Below the pieces are notes generated by a model. The model did not search any database and had not been told where the DNA came from. It saw only the letters and a list, made by a program, of their open reading frames with translations. A program made the translations under genes and the position numbers. 64,000 nucleotides of DNA, taken from assembly GCA_026391455.1 (NCBI GenBank), contig JAPLEH010000066.1:121675-185674 (forward strand). The letters are read 5' to 3'. The stretch comes from Bacteroidota bacterium. GTDB lineage: Bacteria; Bacteroidota; Bacteroidia; Chitinophagales; Chitinophagaceae. Shown piece by piece: positions 35,122 through 43,912 of the stretch. Each line of letters opens with the position of its first letter. The first letter of the stretch is position 1.

Positions 35122-36000
35122 ATGAAAAGAAGAACATTTATACGAATGGGATCCGGCGCAACGGCCGGCATACTTGCAGCCGCTGCCGGCTCAGCCTGGA
35201 TGAACGAATTACTGCAGGATGATGAGCAGGCAAGAATAAAAACTTTTGGATTACAATTGTGGACGCTGCGCGAAGATTTTCCTAAAGACCCCAAAGGCGT
35301 ACTGAAAAAAGTGGCCGATCTGGGATATAAACATGTGGAAAGTTTTGAAGGTCCCAAAGGAATGTTCTGGGGAATGAGCAATACCGAATTCAAACAATAT
35401 ATCACCGATCTGGGCATGAATATGTATTCGAGCCATTTTGGAGGAGATGATAATTTTGAAAAGAAAGTAGAAGATGCTGCTGCCATTGGTATGAAGTACC
35501 TCACGATGGCCTGGGAAGGTCCAAATAAAACCATTGATGATTACAAACGCTATGCAGAAGCCTTCAATAAAAAAGGGGAACTATGCAAAAAGCATGGTAT
35601 GCGGTTTGCGTTTCACAACCACGATTATACCTTCCGCATGATGGAGGGACAATACGGGCAGGATGTGCTGATGAATAACACGGATGCATCACTGGTGGAT
35701 TTTGAAATGGATATCTTTTGGGTGGTGGCTGCCGGTCAGGATCCCGAAGTCTGGTTTAAAAAATACCCCAATCGTTTCCGCCTTTGTCATATTAAAGACC
35801 GTTCCAAAACACCCGACAAAGAAGAAGGTAAAAACTCCGTGGAACTGGGCACTGGTACTATCAACTTTGCACAGGTATTGAAAACAGCCCGGAAAAATGG
35901 TATGAAGCATTTTATCGTGGAGCAGGAAGCCTATCCCAATGGCACTCCACTTGCAGCGGTAAAAACGGATGCGGAGTATATGAAAAAAATCAGATTGTAA
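35122..36000 (+). CDS. Tat-exported sugar isomerase/epimerase-like TIM barrel
   Basis: A 292-residue protein with a Tat signal (MKRRTFIRMGSGATAGILAA). The AP_endonuc_2-type barrel has TFGLQLWTLREDFPKDPKGV, RFAFHNHDYTF (where a Glu is usual, here His-Asn-His), SLVDFEMDIFWVVAAG (Asp), RFRLCHIKDRSK (His) and HFIVEQEAYPNG (Glu). It is the third such barrel in the locus and the second with a Tat signal. It may hydrolyse or isomerise the oxidised sugar in the periplasm. It lies 45 bp after the small-subunit gene and ends before a strong bidirectional terminator. Confidence 0.85.
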   Translation: MKRRTFIRMGSGATAGILAAAAGSAWMNELLQDDEQARIKTFGLQLWTLREDFPKDPKGVLKKVADLGYKHVESFEGPKGMFWGMSNTEFKQYITDLGMNMYSSHFGGDDNFEKKVEDAAAIGMKYLTMAWEGPNKTIDDYKRYAEAFNKKGELCKKHGMRFAFHNHDYTFRMMEGQYGQDVLMNNTDASLVDFEMDIFWVVAAGQDPEVWFKKYPNRFRLCHIKDRSKTPDKEEGKNSVELGTGTINFAQVLKTARKNGMKHFIVEQEAYPNGTPLAAVKTDAEYMKKIRL

Positions 36001-36084
36001 TAATATTGCAAGTAAAACATAGTGGCGATAAGGATAGGTTGAAATTTCACAAAATAGTTGAAATTGACCGAATCTGACAACTGT

Positions 36085-36120
36085 AAAGAAGAGGCAATCA
36101 AAAATGATTGCCTCTTCTTT
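36085..36120. terminator. Bidirectional terminator between convergent genes
   Basis: A perfect 16-base inverted repeat, AAAGAAGAGGCAATCA and its complement, around AAAA. T-runs on both sides allow it to end both the TIM-barrel gene (plus) and the pore-former-like gene (minus). Confidence 0.92.
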
Positions 36121-36134
36121 TTGAGTGTAAAGTT

Positions 36135-37241
36135 TTAGAAAAAGCTTGTGTACGCAACAATATCTCCTGTGTAATAAAGTATAGTACCTTTCTCAATCTG
36201 GTATTGTTGTCCTCCCATTAATACAGATGCTGGATATTTTCTTACAACATTTCCAAAAATCCCGTAATTACTGGGGTGAACATAGTCAACACCTATTTCA
36301 CCGCTAAGTGTGGCAGGGACTTTATAAGTACCCGTAACATTATGATTGACTTTATAAAATGCTATTCTTCCTCTTTTCCCTTTCGGTACGATCATAGATG
36401 CCGTAACTAAATCTGTTGTAGTAGTTGTCGCTGACCCACCGCCGGTTGCAGATGCACCTAGCTCAACAGTGGTTTCTGTTTCTCCAAAAAGTAAGTTTAT
36501 TTTGAATTTTTGGGAAACTTTAGCTGAAGCAGTTACCGACCAGGAAAGTTGATTAGCAACTGCAACTGAATACGATTTTAATAACGTTGCATCCGTAAGT
36601 CCATAGGTATTGTCAAGCGTAAAGGCACCGAGGTAGGTTTCACTTCCGATCTGATCAGAAACTTGAACGGTTTCAGCATTACTAACATTAAGTCTGGCGC
36701 TTTGACAATTAGCGGTGTACCAGTTTTTGTCATAATTGAACTGGGATGTATTACTTGGCCAGTTAAGACTATTGTTCACGATCTGATAATAATCAGAATT
36801 AAAGAATGTAATCATAGCGCCCGGATAACAACAACCAACTTTTACCGGGGAGGAGGGAATACGATTGAATATTGTATTCTGTCCAATACCCATAGCATAA
36901 AGATCAGTTACTTGTAAAGAACCGGAATAAACATTCGGGATTGCAGAAGATGAATTAGCGACAGTGCTGTTTACTTCCCTTTTCTCCTTTTTAAGTGTAG
37001 TTCTTTGCCATCCATTAGAAAGAAGTTCTTTTGAAGAAAATGAACTTAAAGGCCTTCCAAGAAAAGTTATTGAATCATTTCCTTTTTCAGTTGGAGGCAT
37101 CTGTGTTTGAAGAAACCCTTTGCCCTGGCTGTCGGTTGTGCTTTCGTTAGAAATGACCTCCTTTTTACAAGCTGAGAGTATTAACAGGCAAGAGAGAACT
37201 GCAATTGAGCCAATATGGCCATTTTTTTTTCTTTGAAACAT
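36135..37241 (-). CDS. Lipoprotein with aerolysin/ETX-MTX2-like pore-forming domain
   Basis: A 368-residue lipoprotein (lipobox ILSAC, Cys25). The first ~110 residues are a low-complexity linker. From ~110 on it is nearly all beta strand. Residues ~225-320 have the ETX/MTX2 pattern: alternating Ser/Thr strands (LSWSVTASAKVSQKFKINLL), a Gly/Thr-rich loop (GASATGGGSATTTTTDL) as in the transmembrane hairpin, and then a strand block with MIVPKGKRGRIAFYKVN, which resembles the V-P-x-G-x-x-x-x-x family motif. This suggests a pore-forming or pore-derived fold, anchored to the membrane by lipid. The call is from pattern only; a search is needed. Confidence 0.55.
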   Translation of the reverse strand: MFQRKKNGHIGSIAVLSCLLILSACKKEVISNESTTDSQGKGFLQTQMPPTEKGNDSITFLGRPLSSFSSKELLSNGWQRTTLKKEKREVNSTVANSSSAIPNVYSGSLQVTDLYAMGIGQNTIFNRIPSSPVKVGCCYPGAMITFFNSDYYQIVNNSLNWPSNTSQFNYDKNWYTANCQSARLNVSNAETVQVSDQIGSETYLGAFTLDNTYGLTDATLLKSYSVAVANQLSWSVTASAKVSQKFKINLLFGETETTVELGASATGGGSATTTTTDLVTASMIVPKGKRGRIAFYKVNHNVTGTYKVPATLSGEIGVDYVHPSNYGIFGNVVRKYPASVLMGGQQYQIEKGTILYYTGDIVAYTSFF

Positions 37242-37931
37242 AGAAGTTTTTTTTTTAAAATTTAGAAAATAGAATATAACACTAGACGTCTGAGTGTATC
37301 TGAAATTAGTACAGCAATAACCTGTATGATTAAGTTATTAAACCCAACCATTTACCCATCTGCAGAAACACCAGAAAAAATCCGGCATTAGCTTTTAGGA
37401 AAAATGGATATTCATCCTACCAGAATTGCACAGGCAATCAGAAGGTGTTGAATACAGGAAAAGCTGTAGTATTAAAAAGAAGCCCCTGAAAGAAATAACA
37501 TGTAATTAAATTTCCAAAATACCGCAGACAGAAATACAACACGAAAAATTACGTTGTACTACAGGGAAAATCTTTAGAGGAAGGTGTTACGTGGTTAGAT
37601 TGCAAACATAATCCATTTCCCGGTTTGCAATATTATCGGAGTATTAACTTTAAACATAACAAGAAACTTACATTAGCAAAGAATAAAGAAATTTTATTAG
37701 TTGCTTGCAAAGCTCCTTTTTTGTATCTGAAACCCTTCCAGTATAAATGTCTTTAAATAATGTCAGCCACTTTCTAAAGTTCAATGCACAGCTTTTGATT
37801 ATTATTATATATACAATACATTATACATGCTGAATTATTAAAGCGTTTTTTACTTAATAATTCCTTAACTGATATCCGGTCAAAAAACAAAAGACAGTTA
37901 TGCACCTTTGCGCCAAAATTTATCTATTATC
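37242..37931. other. AT-rich gene-free stretch
   Basis: These 690 bp contain no convincing gene; the longest frames are under 30 codons, for example a 15-codon frame MDIHPTRIAQAIRRC at about 37404. The base composition is more AT-rich than the neighbours, as in the pore-former gene beside it. The stretch must hold promoters for the divergent genes on both sides. A GCACCTTTG box near 37905 precedes the receptor signal peptide but lacks the TA. Confidence 0.5.
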
Positions 37932-38021
37932 ATGCAACTACTAAAAAGACTGCCCGTAATTATTGGTTTATTTTTCTTACCGGCATTTCATCTTTCAGCG
38001 CAGGAAACCACAGAATGGTGA
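37932..38021 (+). other. Out-of-frame signal peptide of the Oar-like receptor
   Basis: ATG at 37932 starts a clear signal peptide, MQLLKRLPVIIGLFFLPAFH, followed by LSAQETTEW and then a TGA at 38019. The frame of the receptor body is two bases off. The peptide ends in the AQ-E-T-T region where such receptors normally run into their carboxypeptidase-like domain. A frameshift or small deletion near 38010-38015 has therefore separated it from the receptor. Confidence 0.75.
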
Positions 38022-41000
38022 TTGAACAATCCGGAAATCCTTTGGCAGGTGCCACCATTCTTGCATTACATCAGCCTACCGGTACAAAATATGCAGTTAC
38101 CACCCGAAAAGATGGGCGATACAATCTGGCAAATGTGCGTATCGGAGGTCCGTATGTTATTACAGTTACATTTGTTGGATACAAAGAAGATAAATTAAAT
38201 GACGTTACACTCACGTTGGGACAGGCCTACAAAGCAGATTTTAAACTGGTCCCTGCAGGGGGTGAATTAAAGGAAGTGGTGGTGAATGCAACCCGCTCCG
38301 ACAAAGTGTTCAATAAGGCCCGCACTGGTTCTGCCGAGTTTATCAATCGTCAGCAAATAGACAGGTTGCCCACCATCAACCGTAGTATAAATGATTTTAC
38401 ACGTCTTACCCCGACAGCAAACAGCAATGCCACTTATGGCACCAGCAGTTTTGCCGGCAGGGCTAATTCGTATAATAACCTTACCGTAAATGGTGCTTCG
38501 TTCAATAACACTTTCGGCCTGGCAGCAGGATTAGGCGGACAGACCAATTCTCAACCGATCAGTATCGATGCCCTGGAGCAAATACAGGTAAATATTGCAC
38601 CCTATGACATTACATTGGGTGGATTTACCGGTGCGGGTATTAACTCAGTAACCAAAAGTGGCACCAATGACTACAAAGGTTCCGTATACAGTTACTGGAA
38701 AAGTCCCGGACTCACCGGTTTAAAAGTAGGTCCAACAAAGCTCGACAAACAAGAATTTGATTTTAATAATCGTGGAATTACCGTAGGTGGTCCGATCATA
38801 AAAAATAAGCTTTTCTTTTTTATAAGTGCAGAACAGGAAAGGGTAAGCACACCCGCTACCAGTCTGGTCGCGAGCCGAAACGGATCTTCTGGTGTAGGCA
38901 TATCACAGGCCAAAGCTGAAGACCTGGAGAGCTTATCCGCATTTTTAAAATCAAAATACGGATATGAAACCGGGGCATTTGAAAAATATAATTATGAAAC
39001 ACAAAGCGATAAAATCACAGCGCGTGTTGACTTTAACATCAGTAAAAAACATACGCTGAATGTGAATTACTATTATCTGAAATCGTTTCGTAATGTACCA
39101 CCCAGCAATAGCGGTGCTATCGCAAATAACAGACAACCCAGCACCACTGCTATGCCATTCTTTTCTTCGTCGTATATTATTAATAACAATTTCAATATTG
39201 TAATTGCTGAATTAAATTCGCGAATCAGCAACAAACTCTCCAATAAGCTGCAGGTGGGGTATAATCAGTTACGCGATTTCAGGAGCAGCCCCGGTGGTAT
39301 ATTCCCCTTGGTGGACATCGGAAATGGCGCCGGCAGCACCTTAACCTCTTTTGGTTATGAACCTTTCACCGCATTCAACCAATTGAATACGGACACATGG
39401 CAGCTAAACGATGTATTAACACTTTTTCAGGGAAAACACACCTGGACATTTGGTACACAGAATACCATAAACAAATTTAAAAATGGATTTGCCCCTAATT
39501 ATTATGGAGCATATCAGTTTGCCAGTCTCGCAGATTTTTATAACAGTGCCAATAACGGTACAGCCAATGCGGCCCGTTACGAACTCCGTTATTCTGCTCG
39601 TAAGAATGGTGAATTTCCTTTTGCCGATGTATCAACTACTCAATTGGGCTTTTTTGCACAGGACAAATGGCAACCATCACAAAAATGGGTGATCACCGCC
39701 GGTATAAGGGTAGACATTCCCATCTTTAAACAAAATTTTATTGCTAATACAAATGCAGATGCACTCACTTACAGAAATGGCATTAAAATTAAAACCGGAG
39801 AAGCCCCGGATGCATCTTTCCTGATCAGCCCGCGAATCGGCTTTAACTGGGATGTAAAAGGTAACAAATCGTTGCAAATACGCGGCGGTACAGGTATATT
39901 TTCGGGTCCTCCCCCATTTGTATGGATCAGCAACCAGGCAAGCAACAACGGCGTTGATTTTGGATCTTTTGTTAATGCCGCCAATACTACAGCTTTCAAG
40001 CCTGACGTAAATGCTTACCGACCCGCCAATGGCGCACCTAATACAAGCTATAACCTCGCGATAACAGATAATAAATTCAAATTCCCCCAGTTATTCAGAT
40101 CAAATATTGCGGCTGATAAAAAATTACCCTGGGGTATCATTGCCACATTGGAGGGTATCTATTCAAAAGACATAAATGCTGTTTACCATCAGAACATTAA
40201 TCTTCCCTCTACAGGAACAGCACTGGTAGGATCAGACAAGCGTATAAGGTATTCATCAGCCAGAATTTACAGTGGTGCGGGTGGTGTATCGGCAACGAAT
40301 CCCAACATCAGCGATGCTATCTTGATGAAAAATACTTCAAAAGGATATAGTATGAACCTGGTACTGCAATTGCAGCGGAATGTGAAGAACCTTTATACAA
40401 TGGTGGCCTATACGTACGGAAAAAGTAAATCTGTCAATGACGGAGGATCCATCGCACAATCTATCTGGCGCGATCGCTCTGTATCTGGTGATCCGAATGA
40501 TGAAGCTGTATCTTTTTCCAATTTTTATCAGCCCCACCGGGTTATTGCCGCAGCGTACTACCGTCTGGAGTATGCAAAATATTTTGCTACGTCCATTGGT
40601 TTTACATTTGAAGCAGCCAATGCCGGAACTGCCAGCTATACCTACAATGGCGACCTGAACAATGATGGTCTTACAGCAAATGACCTGATCTATATTCCAA
40701 AAGATGCCAGTGATATCGTACTGGAAACAGTGAACGCTGCTGACACCCGTTCCGCTTCCGTAATTTGGGGACAACTGAATACATATATAAATCAGGATCC
40801 GTACCTGAGTGCAAGAAGAGGTCAGTATGCAGAACGAAATGGTCTTTTACTTCCATTCTATAAAAGACTGGACCTGAATTTTACACAGGATTTTATTGCC
40901 CGTTTTGGCAAAACAAAAAATACACTCCGCTTTACGATGGATATTTTCAACTTTGGAAATCTCCTGAATAAAAACTGGGGTATCGTGAAAATCACCAATC

Positions 41001-41182
41001 GTACCAACCTGTTGAACTTTAAACGGGTGGAAACAACCGGTGCAAATACGGGTAAGCCGGTTTTCAGTTTTCCCTATTTAGATGCCGCCAACCAGATTCC
41101 GCTTACTACTACTTTTCAGAACAGTACTGGTTTGGGATCAAGATGGCAAATGCAGGTTGGACTCCGATATATCTTTAATTAA
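38015..41182 (+). CDS. Oar-like TonB-dependent receptor (5' end frameshifted)
   Basis: A 1055-codon open frame of an OmpA-related (Oar) TonB receptor, which lacks its own signal peptide. The carboxypeptidase-D-like domain starts at once (MVIEQSGNPLAGATILAL, 1-90), followed by the plug (~105-220, GRANSYNNLTVNGASFNN, QIQVNIAPYDITLGGFTGAG, VTKSGTNDYKGSVYSY) and a long barrel that ends LRYIFN. The signal peptide is encoded in another frame at 37932. Without it the product could not reach the outer membrane, so this is a recent pseudogene, a sequencing error, or a slippage-controlled gene. The rest of the frame is intact, in favour of a recent event. Confidence 0.82.
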   Translation: MVIEQSGNPLAGATILALHQPTGTKYAVTTRKDGRYNLANVRIGGPYVITVTFVGYKEDKLNDVTLTLGQAYKADFKLVPAGGELKEVVVNATRSDKVFNKARTGSAEFINRQQIDRLPTINRSINDFTRLTPTANSNATYGTSSFAGRANSYNNLTVNGASFNNTFGLAAGLGGQTNSQPISIDALEQIQVNIAPYDITLGGFTGAGINSVTKSGTNDYKGSVYSYWKSPGLTGLKVGPTKLDKQEFDFNNRGITVGGPIIKNKLFFFISAEQERVSTPATSLVASRNGSSGVGISQAKAEDLESLSAFLKSKYGYETGAFEKYNYETQSDKITARVDFNISKKHTLNVNYYYLKSFRNVPPSNSGAIANNRQPSTTAMPFFSSSYIINNNFNIVIAELNSRISNKLSNKLQVGYNQLRDFRSSPGGIFPLVDIGNGAGSTLTSFGYEPFTAFNQLNTDTWQLNDVLTLFQGKHTWTFGTQNTINKFKNGFAPNYYGAYQFASLADFYNSANNGTANAARYELRYSARKNGEFPFADVSTTQLGFFAQDKWQPSQKWVITAGIRVDIPIFKQNFIANTNADALTYRNGIKIKTGEAPDASFLISPRIGFNWDVKGNKSLQIRGGTGIFSGPPPFVWISNQASNNGVDFGSFVNAANTTAFKPDVNAYRPANGAPNTSYNLAITDNKFKFPQLFRSNIAADKKLPWGIIATLEGIYSKDINAVYHQNINLPSTGTALVGSDKRIRYSSARIYSGAGGVSATNPNISDAILMKNTSKGYSMNLVLQLQRNVKNLYTMVAYTYGKSKSVNDGGSIAQSIWRDRSVSGDPNDEAVSFSNFYQPHRVIAAAYYRLEYAKYFATSIGFTFEAANAGTASYTYNGDLNNDGLTANDLIYIPKDASDIVLETVNAADTRSASVIWGQLNTYINQDPYLSARRGQYAERNGLLLPFYKRLDLNFTQDFIARFGKTKNTLRFTMDIFNFGNLLNKNWGIVKITNRTNLLNFKRVETTGANTGKPVFSFPYLDAANQIPLTTTFQNSTGLGSRWQMQVGLRYIFN

Positions 41183-41220
41183 AAGTGTCGTCTTAAGCAG
41201 TTAGTAGTACGCACTACTAC

Positions 41221-41251
41221 AGCCATCTGTTTCTACAGATGGCTTTTTTTT
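41221..41251 (+). terminator. Terminator after the Oar-like receptor
   Basis: AGCCATCTGT and ACAGATGGCT form a perfect 10-bp stem around TTCT, followed by eight T. It overlaps the 3' end of the convergent cutC gene by two bases. Confidence 0.9.
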
Positions 41252-41999
41252 ATGACAATAAAACTTCCCGCAATGCCCTCACTTCCTCCGGATCAATGGC
41301 ATTGTTGATATAACTTTCGGCGGAGTCTTTGAAAGCGGGATGAATGAAGTCCATACCCCCTTTGGCCTTTCCGCGAAGCGAAGAATGAAATTCGGTGCAG
41401 CCGGTCTGCTGTGCAAGCAAACGGATATTCTCTTTACGCACGCCGCTGCCCGGCATAATGATGATGCGGCCATCCGCTTCTTTTTGCAGCGCTGCCACCA
41501 GTTCTATTCCATCCATCACCGAAGGCTTTTGCCCGGATGTGAGAATCCGTTCACAACCAGTCTCTATCAATTGTTCCATGGCTACAAAAGGATCGGCGCA
41601 ACGGTCGAATGCACGGTGAAAGGTAACGCCCATCGGATAGGCCGCTTCCACCAATTGAGCAGTACGTGATAAATCTATGGTGCCATCAGCCTGGAGCAAC
41701 CCGATCACCACCCCGTCGCAACCCAGTTCTTTACAAAGGCGCACATCGCGCAGCATGATGGAAAATTCGTCTGGTGTATAGAGAAAATCACCACCTCTGT
41801 TGCGGATGATGGGATATAATGCGACAATAAATTTTTCCCTGCATTGCCGGATGGTACCATAAGAAGGTGTAGTGCCACCTTCGGCCAGGTTGGCACAAAG
41901 TTCGATCCGGTCTGCACCACCTGCTACGGCAGCAGCCGTGGTAATAAAATCAGAAGTGGCAATTTCAATGACAGGCCGGAATGATGATCCTTCTTGCAT
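41250..41999 (-). CDS. cutC: CutC family protein
   Basis: A 249-residue TIM-barrel protein of the CutC family. Blocks: VIEIATSDFITTAAAVAGGA, DRIELCANLAEGGTTPS, RNRGGDFLYTPDEF, GVTFHRAFDRCADP and CTEFHSSLRGKAKGG, all at the expected places. The family was named for copper homeostasis, but the copper role is disputed and the enzyme activity is unclear. In Bacteroidota it is often found with glycan genes. It is 19 bp after the glycosylasparaginase gene, so the two are co-transcribed. Confidence 0.92.
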   Translation of the reverse strand: MQEGSSFRPVIEIATSDFITTAAAVAGGADRIELCANLAEGGTTPSYGTIRQCREKFIVALYPIIRNRGGDFLYTPDEFSIMLRDVRLCKELGCDGVVIGLLQADGTIDLSRTAQLVEAAYPMGVTFHRAFDRCADPFVAMEQLIETGCERILTSGQKPSVMDGIELVAALQKEADGRIIIMPGSGVRKENIRLLAQQTGCTEFHSSLRGKAKGGMDFIHPAFKDSAESYINNAIDPEEVRALREVLLS

Positions 42000-42018
42000 G
42001 CGGAAAAATTAGGTGCAG

Positions 42019-43068
42019 TTATTGAGGTTTGGATTTGAAAAAACTGTTAGCGTTCACCAGTTTTTCCATTGTTGTTGTTTTAATCGCATATTGAAAACCG
42101 CTGTGTATGGCAAAAGCCCCTACCTGCCCCTTCGGGTTCACGGCGATAAAGGCCACCTGCAGGTCTTTCACTTTATCTTTTTTAATGCGGATGATCCGCT
42201 CCAATACTTTTTTACAGGCTGCTTCGGGGCTTGCGCCGTAGCGCATCATCTCCACTACCGAATGGGAGCCGGCCACACGAATCACTTCCTCACCCAAACC
42301 GGTGGATACACAAGCCCCGGCTTCATTGTCTACAAATAATCCGGCACCAATGATCGGCGAATCACCCACACGTCCCCGCATTTTAAAACCGGCACCGCTG
42401 GTGGTGCAACTGCCACTGAGATTTCCATGCGTGTCCATGGCGAGCATACCGATGGTGTCATGATTCCATTCCCCGTTTTGCAACCGGGCCGGTGCAAAGG
42501 GACCATGCCCCCCACCCTGTGTTTTCTCTACATTAATACCTGGTGATTTATAGTCAGATGTTTTCAGCCATTCACGATAACTTTTCTCGGCATTCGGAGA
42601 GAGCTTTTGTTCTTCCAGGGGAAACCCTTCCGCAATGGCAAATTGCTGGGCTCCCTGCCCCACCAGCATCACATGGGGAGTTTTATCCATTACCCGGCGG
42701 GCCACACAAATAGGATGTTTGATGCGCTCGAGAAAAGCCACACTGCCGCAATTGAAATGTTCATCCATGATGCTGGCATCGAGCGTAACATAACCATCGC
42801 GGTCCGGATTAGCGCCCAACCCCACGCAGCAGTTCATGGAATCCTCGGTAATCATTACGCCTTTTTCCACCGCATCAATGGCCCGGCCTCCTTTCGACAA
42901 TACTTCCCAGGCCCCTTTATTGGCTTCAAGTCCGGCATCCCAGGTAGAAATAACCAGCGGTTTTCCCTTTACCGTAAGCGGCGGGGTATTTGCTGTCGCA
43001 ACTTTGCCCAAAATCATGGAAGCAGACCCTAAAGCGGAGGCCTGAATAAACTTTCGCCTGTTAATCAT
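42019..43068 (-). CDS. N4-(beta-N-acetylglucosaminyl)-L-asparaginase (Ntn hydrolase)
   Basis: A 349-residue enzyme that cuts the bond between GlcNAc and Asn in N-glycopeptides. A Tat signal (NRRKFIQASALGSASMILG) indicates export. The precursor is cut before the nucleophile Thr in NHDTIGMLAMDTHGNLSGSC to give alpha and beta chains. GNPDRDGYV-like (here GANPDRDGYVTLDASIMD), MRGRVGDSPIIGAGLF and CVSTGLGEEVIR are substrate-pocket and beta-chain blocks. All fit the aspartylglucosaminidase family. With the hexosaminidase (48473) and NagB (50985) it suggests N-glycan use. Confidence 0.93.
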   Translation of the reverse strand: MINRRKFIQASALGSASMILGKVATANTPPLTVKGKPLVISTWDAGLEANKGAWEVLSKGGRAIDAVEKGVMITEDSMNCCVGLGANPDRDGYVTLDASIMDEHFNCGSVAFLERIKHPICVARRVMDKTPHVMLVGQGAQQFAIAEGFPLEEQKLSPNAEKSYREWLKTSDYKSPGINVEKTQGGGHGPFAPARLQNGEWNHDTIGMLAMDTHGNLSGSCTTSGAGFKMRGRVGDSPIIGAGLFVDNEAGACVSTGLGEEVIRVAGSHSVVEMMRYGASPEAACKKVLERIIRIKKDKVKDLQVAFIAVNPKGQVGAFAIHSGFQYAIKTTTMEKLVNANSFFKSKPQ

Positions 43069-43149
43069 GTTGTAGCAATTGGTCTACCGAAGATAATCGG
43101 AAAACGGAATAAGGCAATAAAATGCTAAAATACGGGCCACTCAAAAAAC

Positions 43150-43182
43150 TTGATGTTTAAACATTGAATTGTTGTATATTTG
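43150..43182 (+). promoter_or_regulatory. Bacteroidota-type promoter for the FMN reductase
   Basis: TTG at 43150-43152 and an exact TATATTTG at 43175-43182 are separated by 22 bp, within the range of the Bacteroidota primary sigma consensus. The ATG at 43200 lies 17 bp further on. Confidence 0.65.
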
Positions 43183-43199
43183 TATAAAATTTGAAAGAA

Positions 43200-43757
43200 A
43201 TGAAAATAGAGATCATATCCGGAAGTCCCCGTTTAGCAAGTGTAACCCGTCGTGTGGCGGTATATCTTCAAAATTGGATAAAGGCTAATACTTCCCATGA
43301 AGCCGGCCTGATTGACATGAAAGACTGGAGCGTTCCTCCGGTACAATCGGTATGGGTAACCCCGGATAAAGCCCCCGTTGAATTACAGCCCCTGGCACAA
43401 CGCATTTTCGATGCGGATGCTTATATATTGGTAACGCCTGAATACAACGGCAGTTATTCACCTGCCATGAAGAACCTGCTCGATCATTTTCCCAAGCGTC
43501 ATCATAAACCATTTGGAATTGTAACCGCATCTCCCGGTGGCATGGGCGGTATTCGGGCATCTCAGCAGTTATTACAACTCGTGCCTGCCTTATTTGGCAT
43601 TGCATCACCTTATATGCTGATCGTGCCTGCCGTTGATAAAAAATTCGGCCCTGAAGGCGAACTGACCGACGAAAGTTTTGGAAATACCACCCACAACTTT
43701 ATCAGTGAATTTTTATGGCTGGCGGAACGAATCGTATCGGAAGTACCGGTTGGCTGA
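43200..43757 (+). CDS. NADPH-dependent FMN reductase family protein
   Basis: A 185-residue flavodoxin-like protein. The phosphate-binding loop is IISGSPRLASVTRRVA (6-21), and the flavin/NADPH block is YILVTPEYNGSYSPAMKNLLDHF. GIVTASPGGMGGIRASQQL follows. I use the ATG at 43200 rather than the TTG nine bases earlier. Family members reduce FMN, quinones, azo dyes or chromate; the substrate here is not evident. The two pirin genes follow on the same strand, beyond a heptad repeat. Confidence 0.9.
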   Translation: MKIEIISGSPRLASVTRRVAVYLQNWIKANTSHEAGLIDMKDWSVPPVQSVWVTPDKAPVELQPLAQRIFDADAYILVTPEYNGSYSPAMKNLLDHFPKRHHKPFGIVTASPGGMGGIRASQQLLQLVPALFGIASPYMLIVPAVDKKFGPEGELTDESFGNTTHNFISEFLWLAERIVSEVPVG

Positions 43758-43778
43758 TCAAAAAATCGGTTCAGGCCA

Positions 43779-43882
43779 TACATCGTACATCGCACATCGT
43801 ACACCGTACATCGTACACCGTACATCGTACACCGTACATCGTAAACCGTACATCGTAAACCGTACATCGTAAACCGTACATC
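43779..43882. repeat. Heptad tandem repeat CGTACAY
   Basis: About fourteen tandem 7-bp units (CGTACAT alternating with CGTACAC or CGTAAAC), giving a 14-bp higher-order period. The Tyr/Cys/Arg-rich frame on the other strand is only a result of this repeat. Such repeats are prone to length change and lie here 31 bp before a pirin gene. Confidence 0.9.
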
Positions 43883-43912
43883 ATTTTAAATATCATAAAA
43901 AAACGGATAAAT

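Noticed and set aside
43610..43867. Tyr/Cys/Arg-rich 85-codon frame
   Set aside because: It is the translation of the CGTACAY heptad repeat on the minus strand.
43779..43882. Possible CRISPR array
   Set aside because: Units are 7 or 14 bp with no variable spacers, and no cas gene is present.
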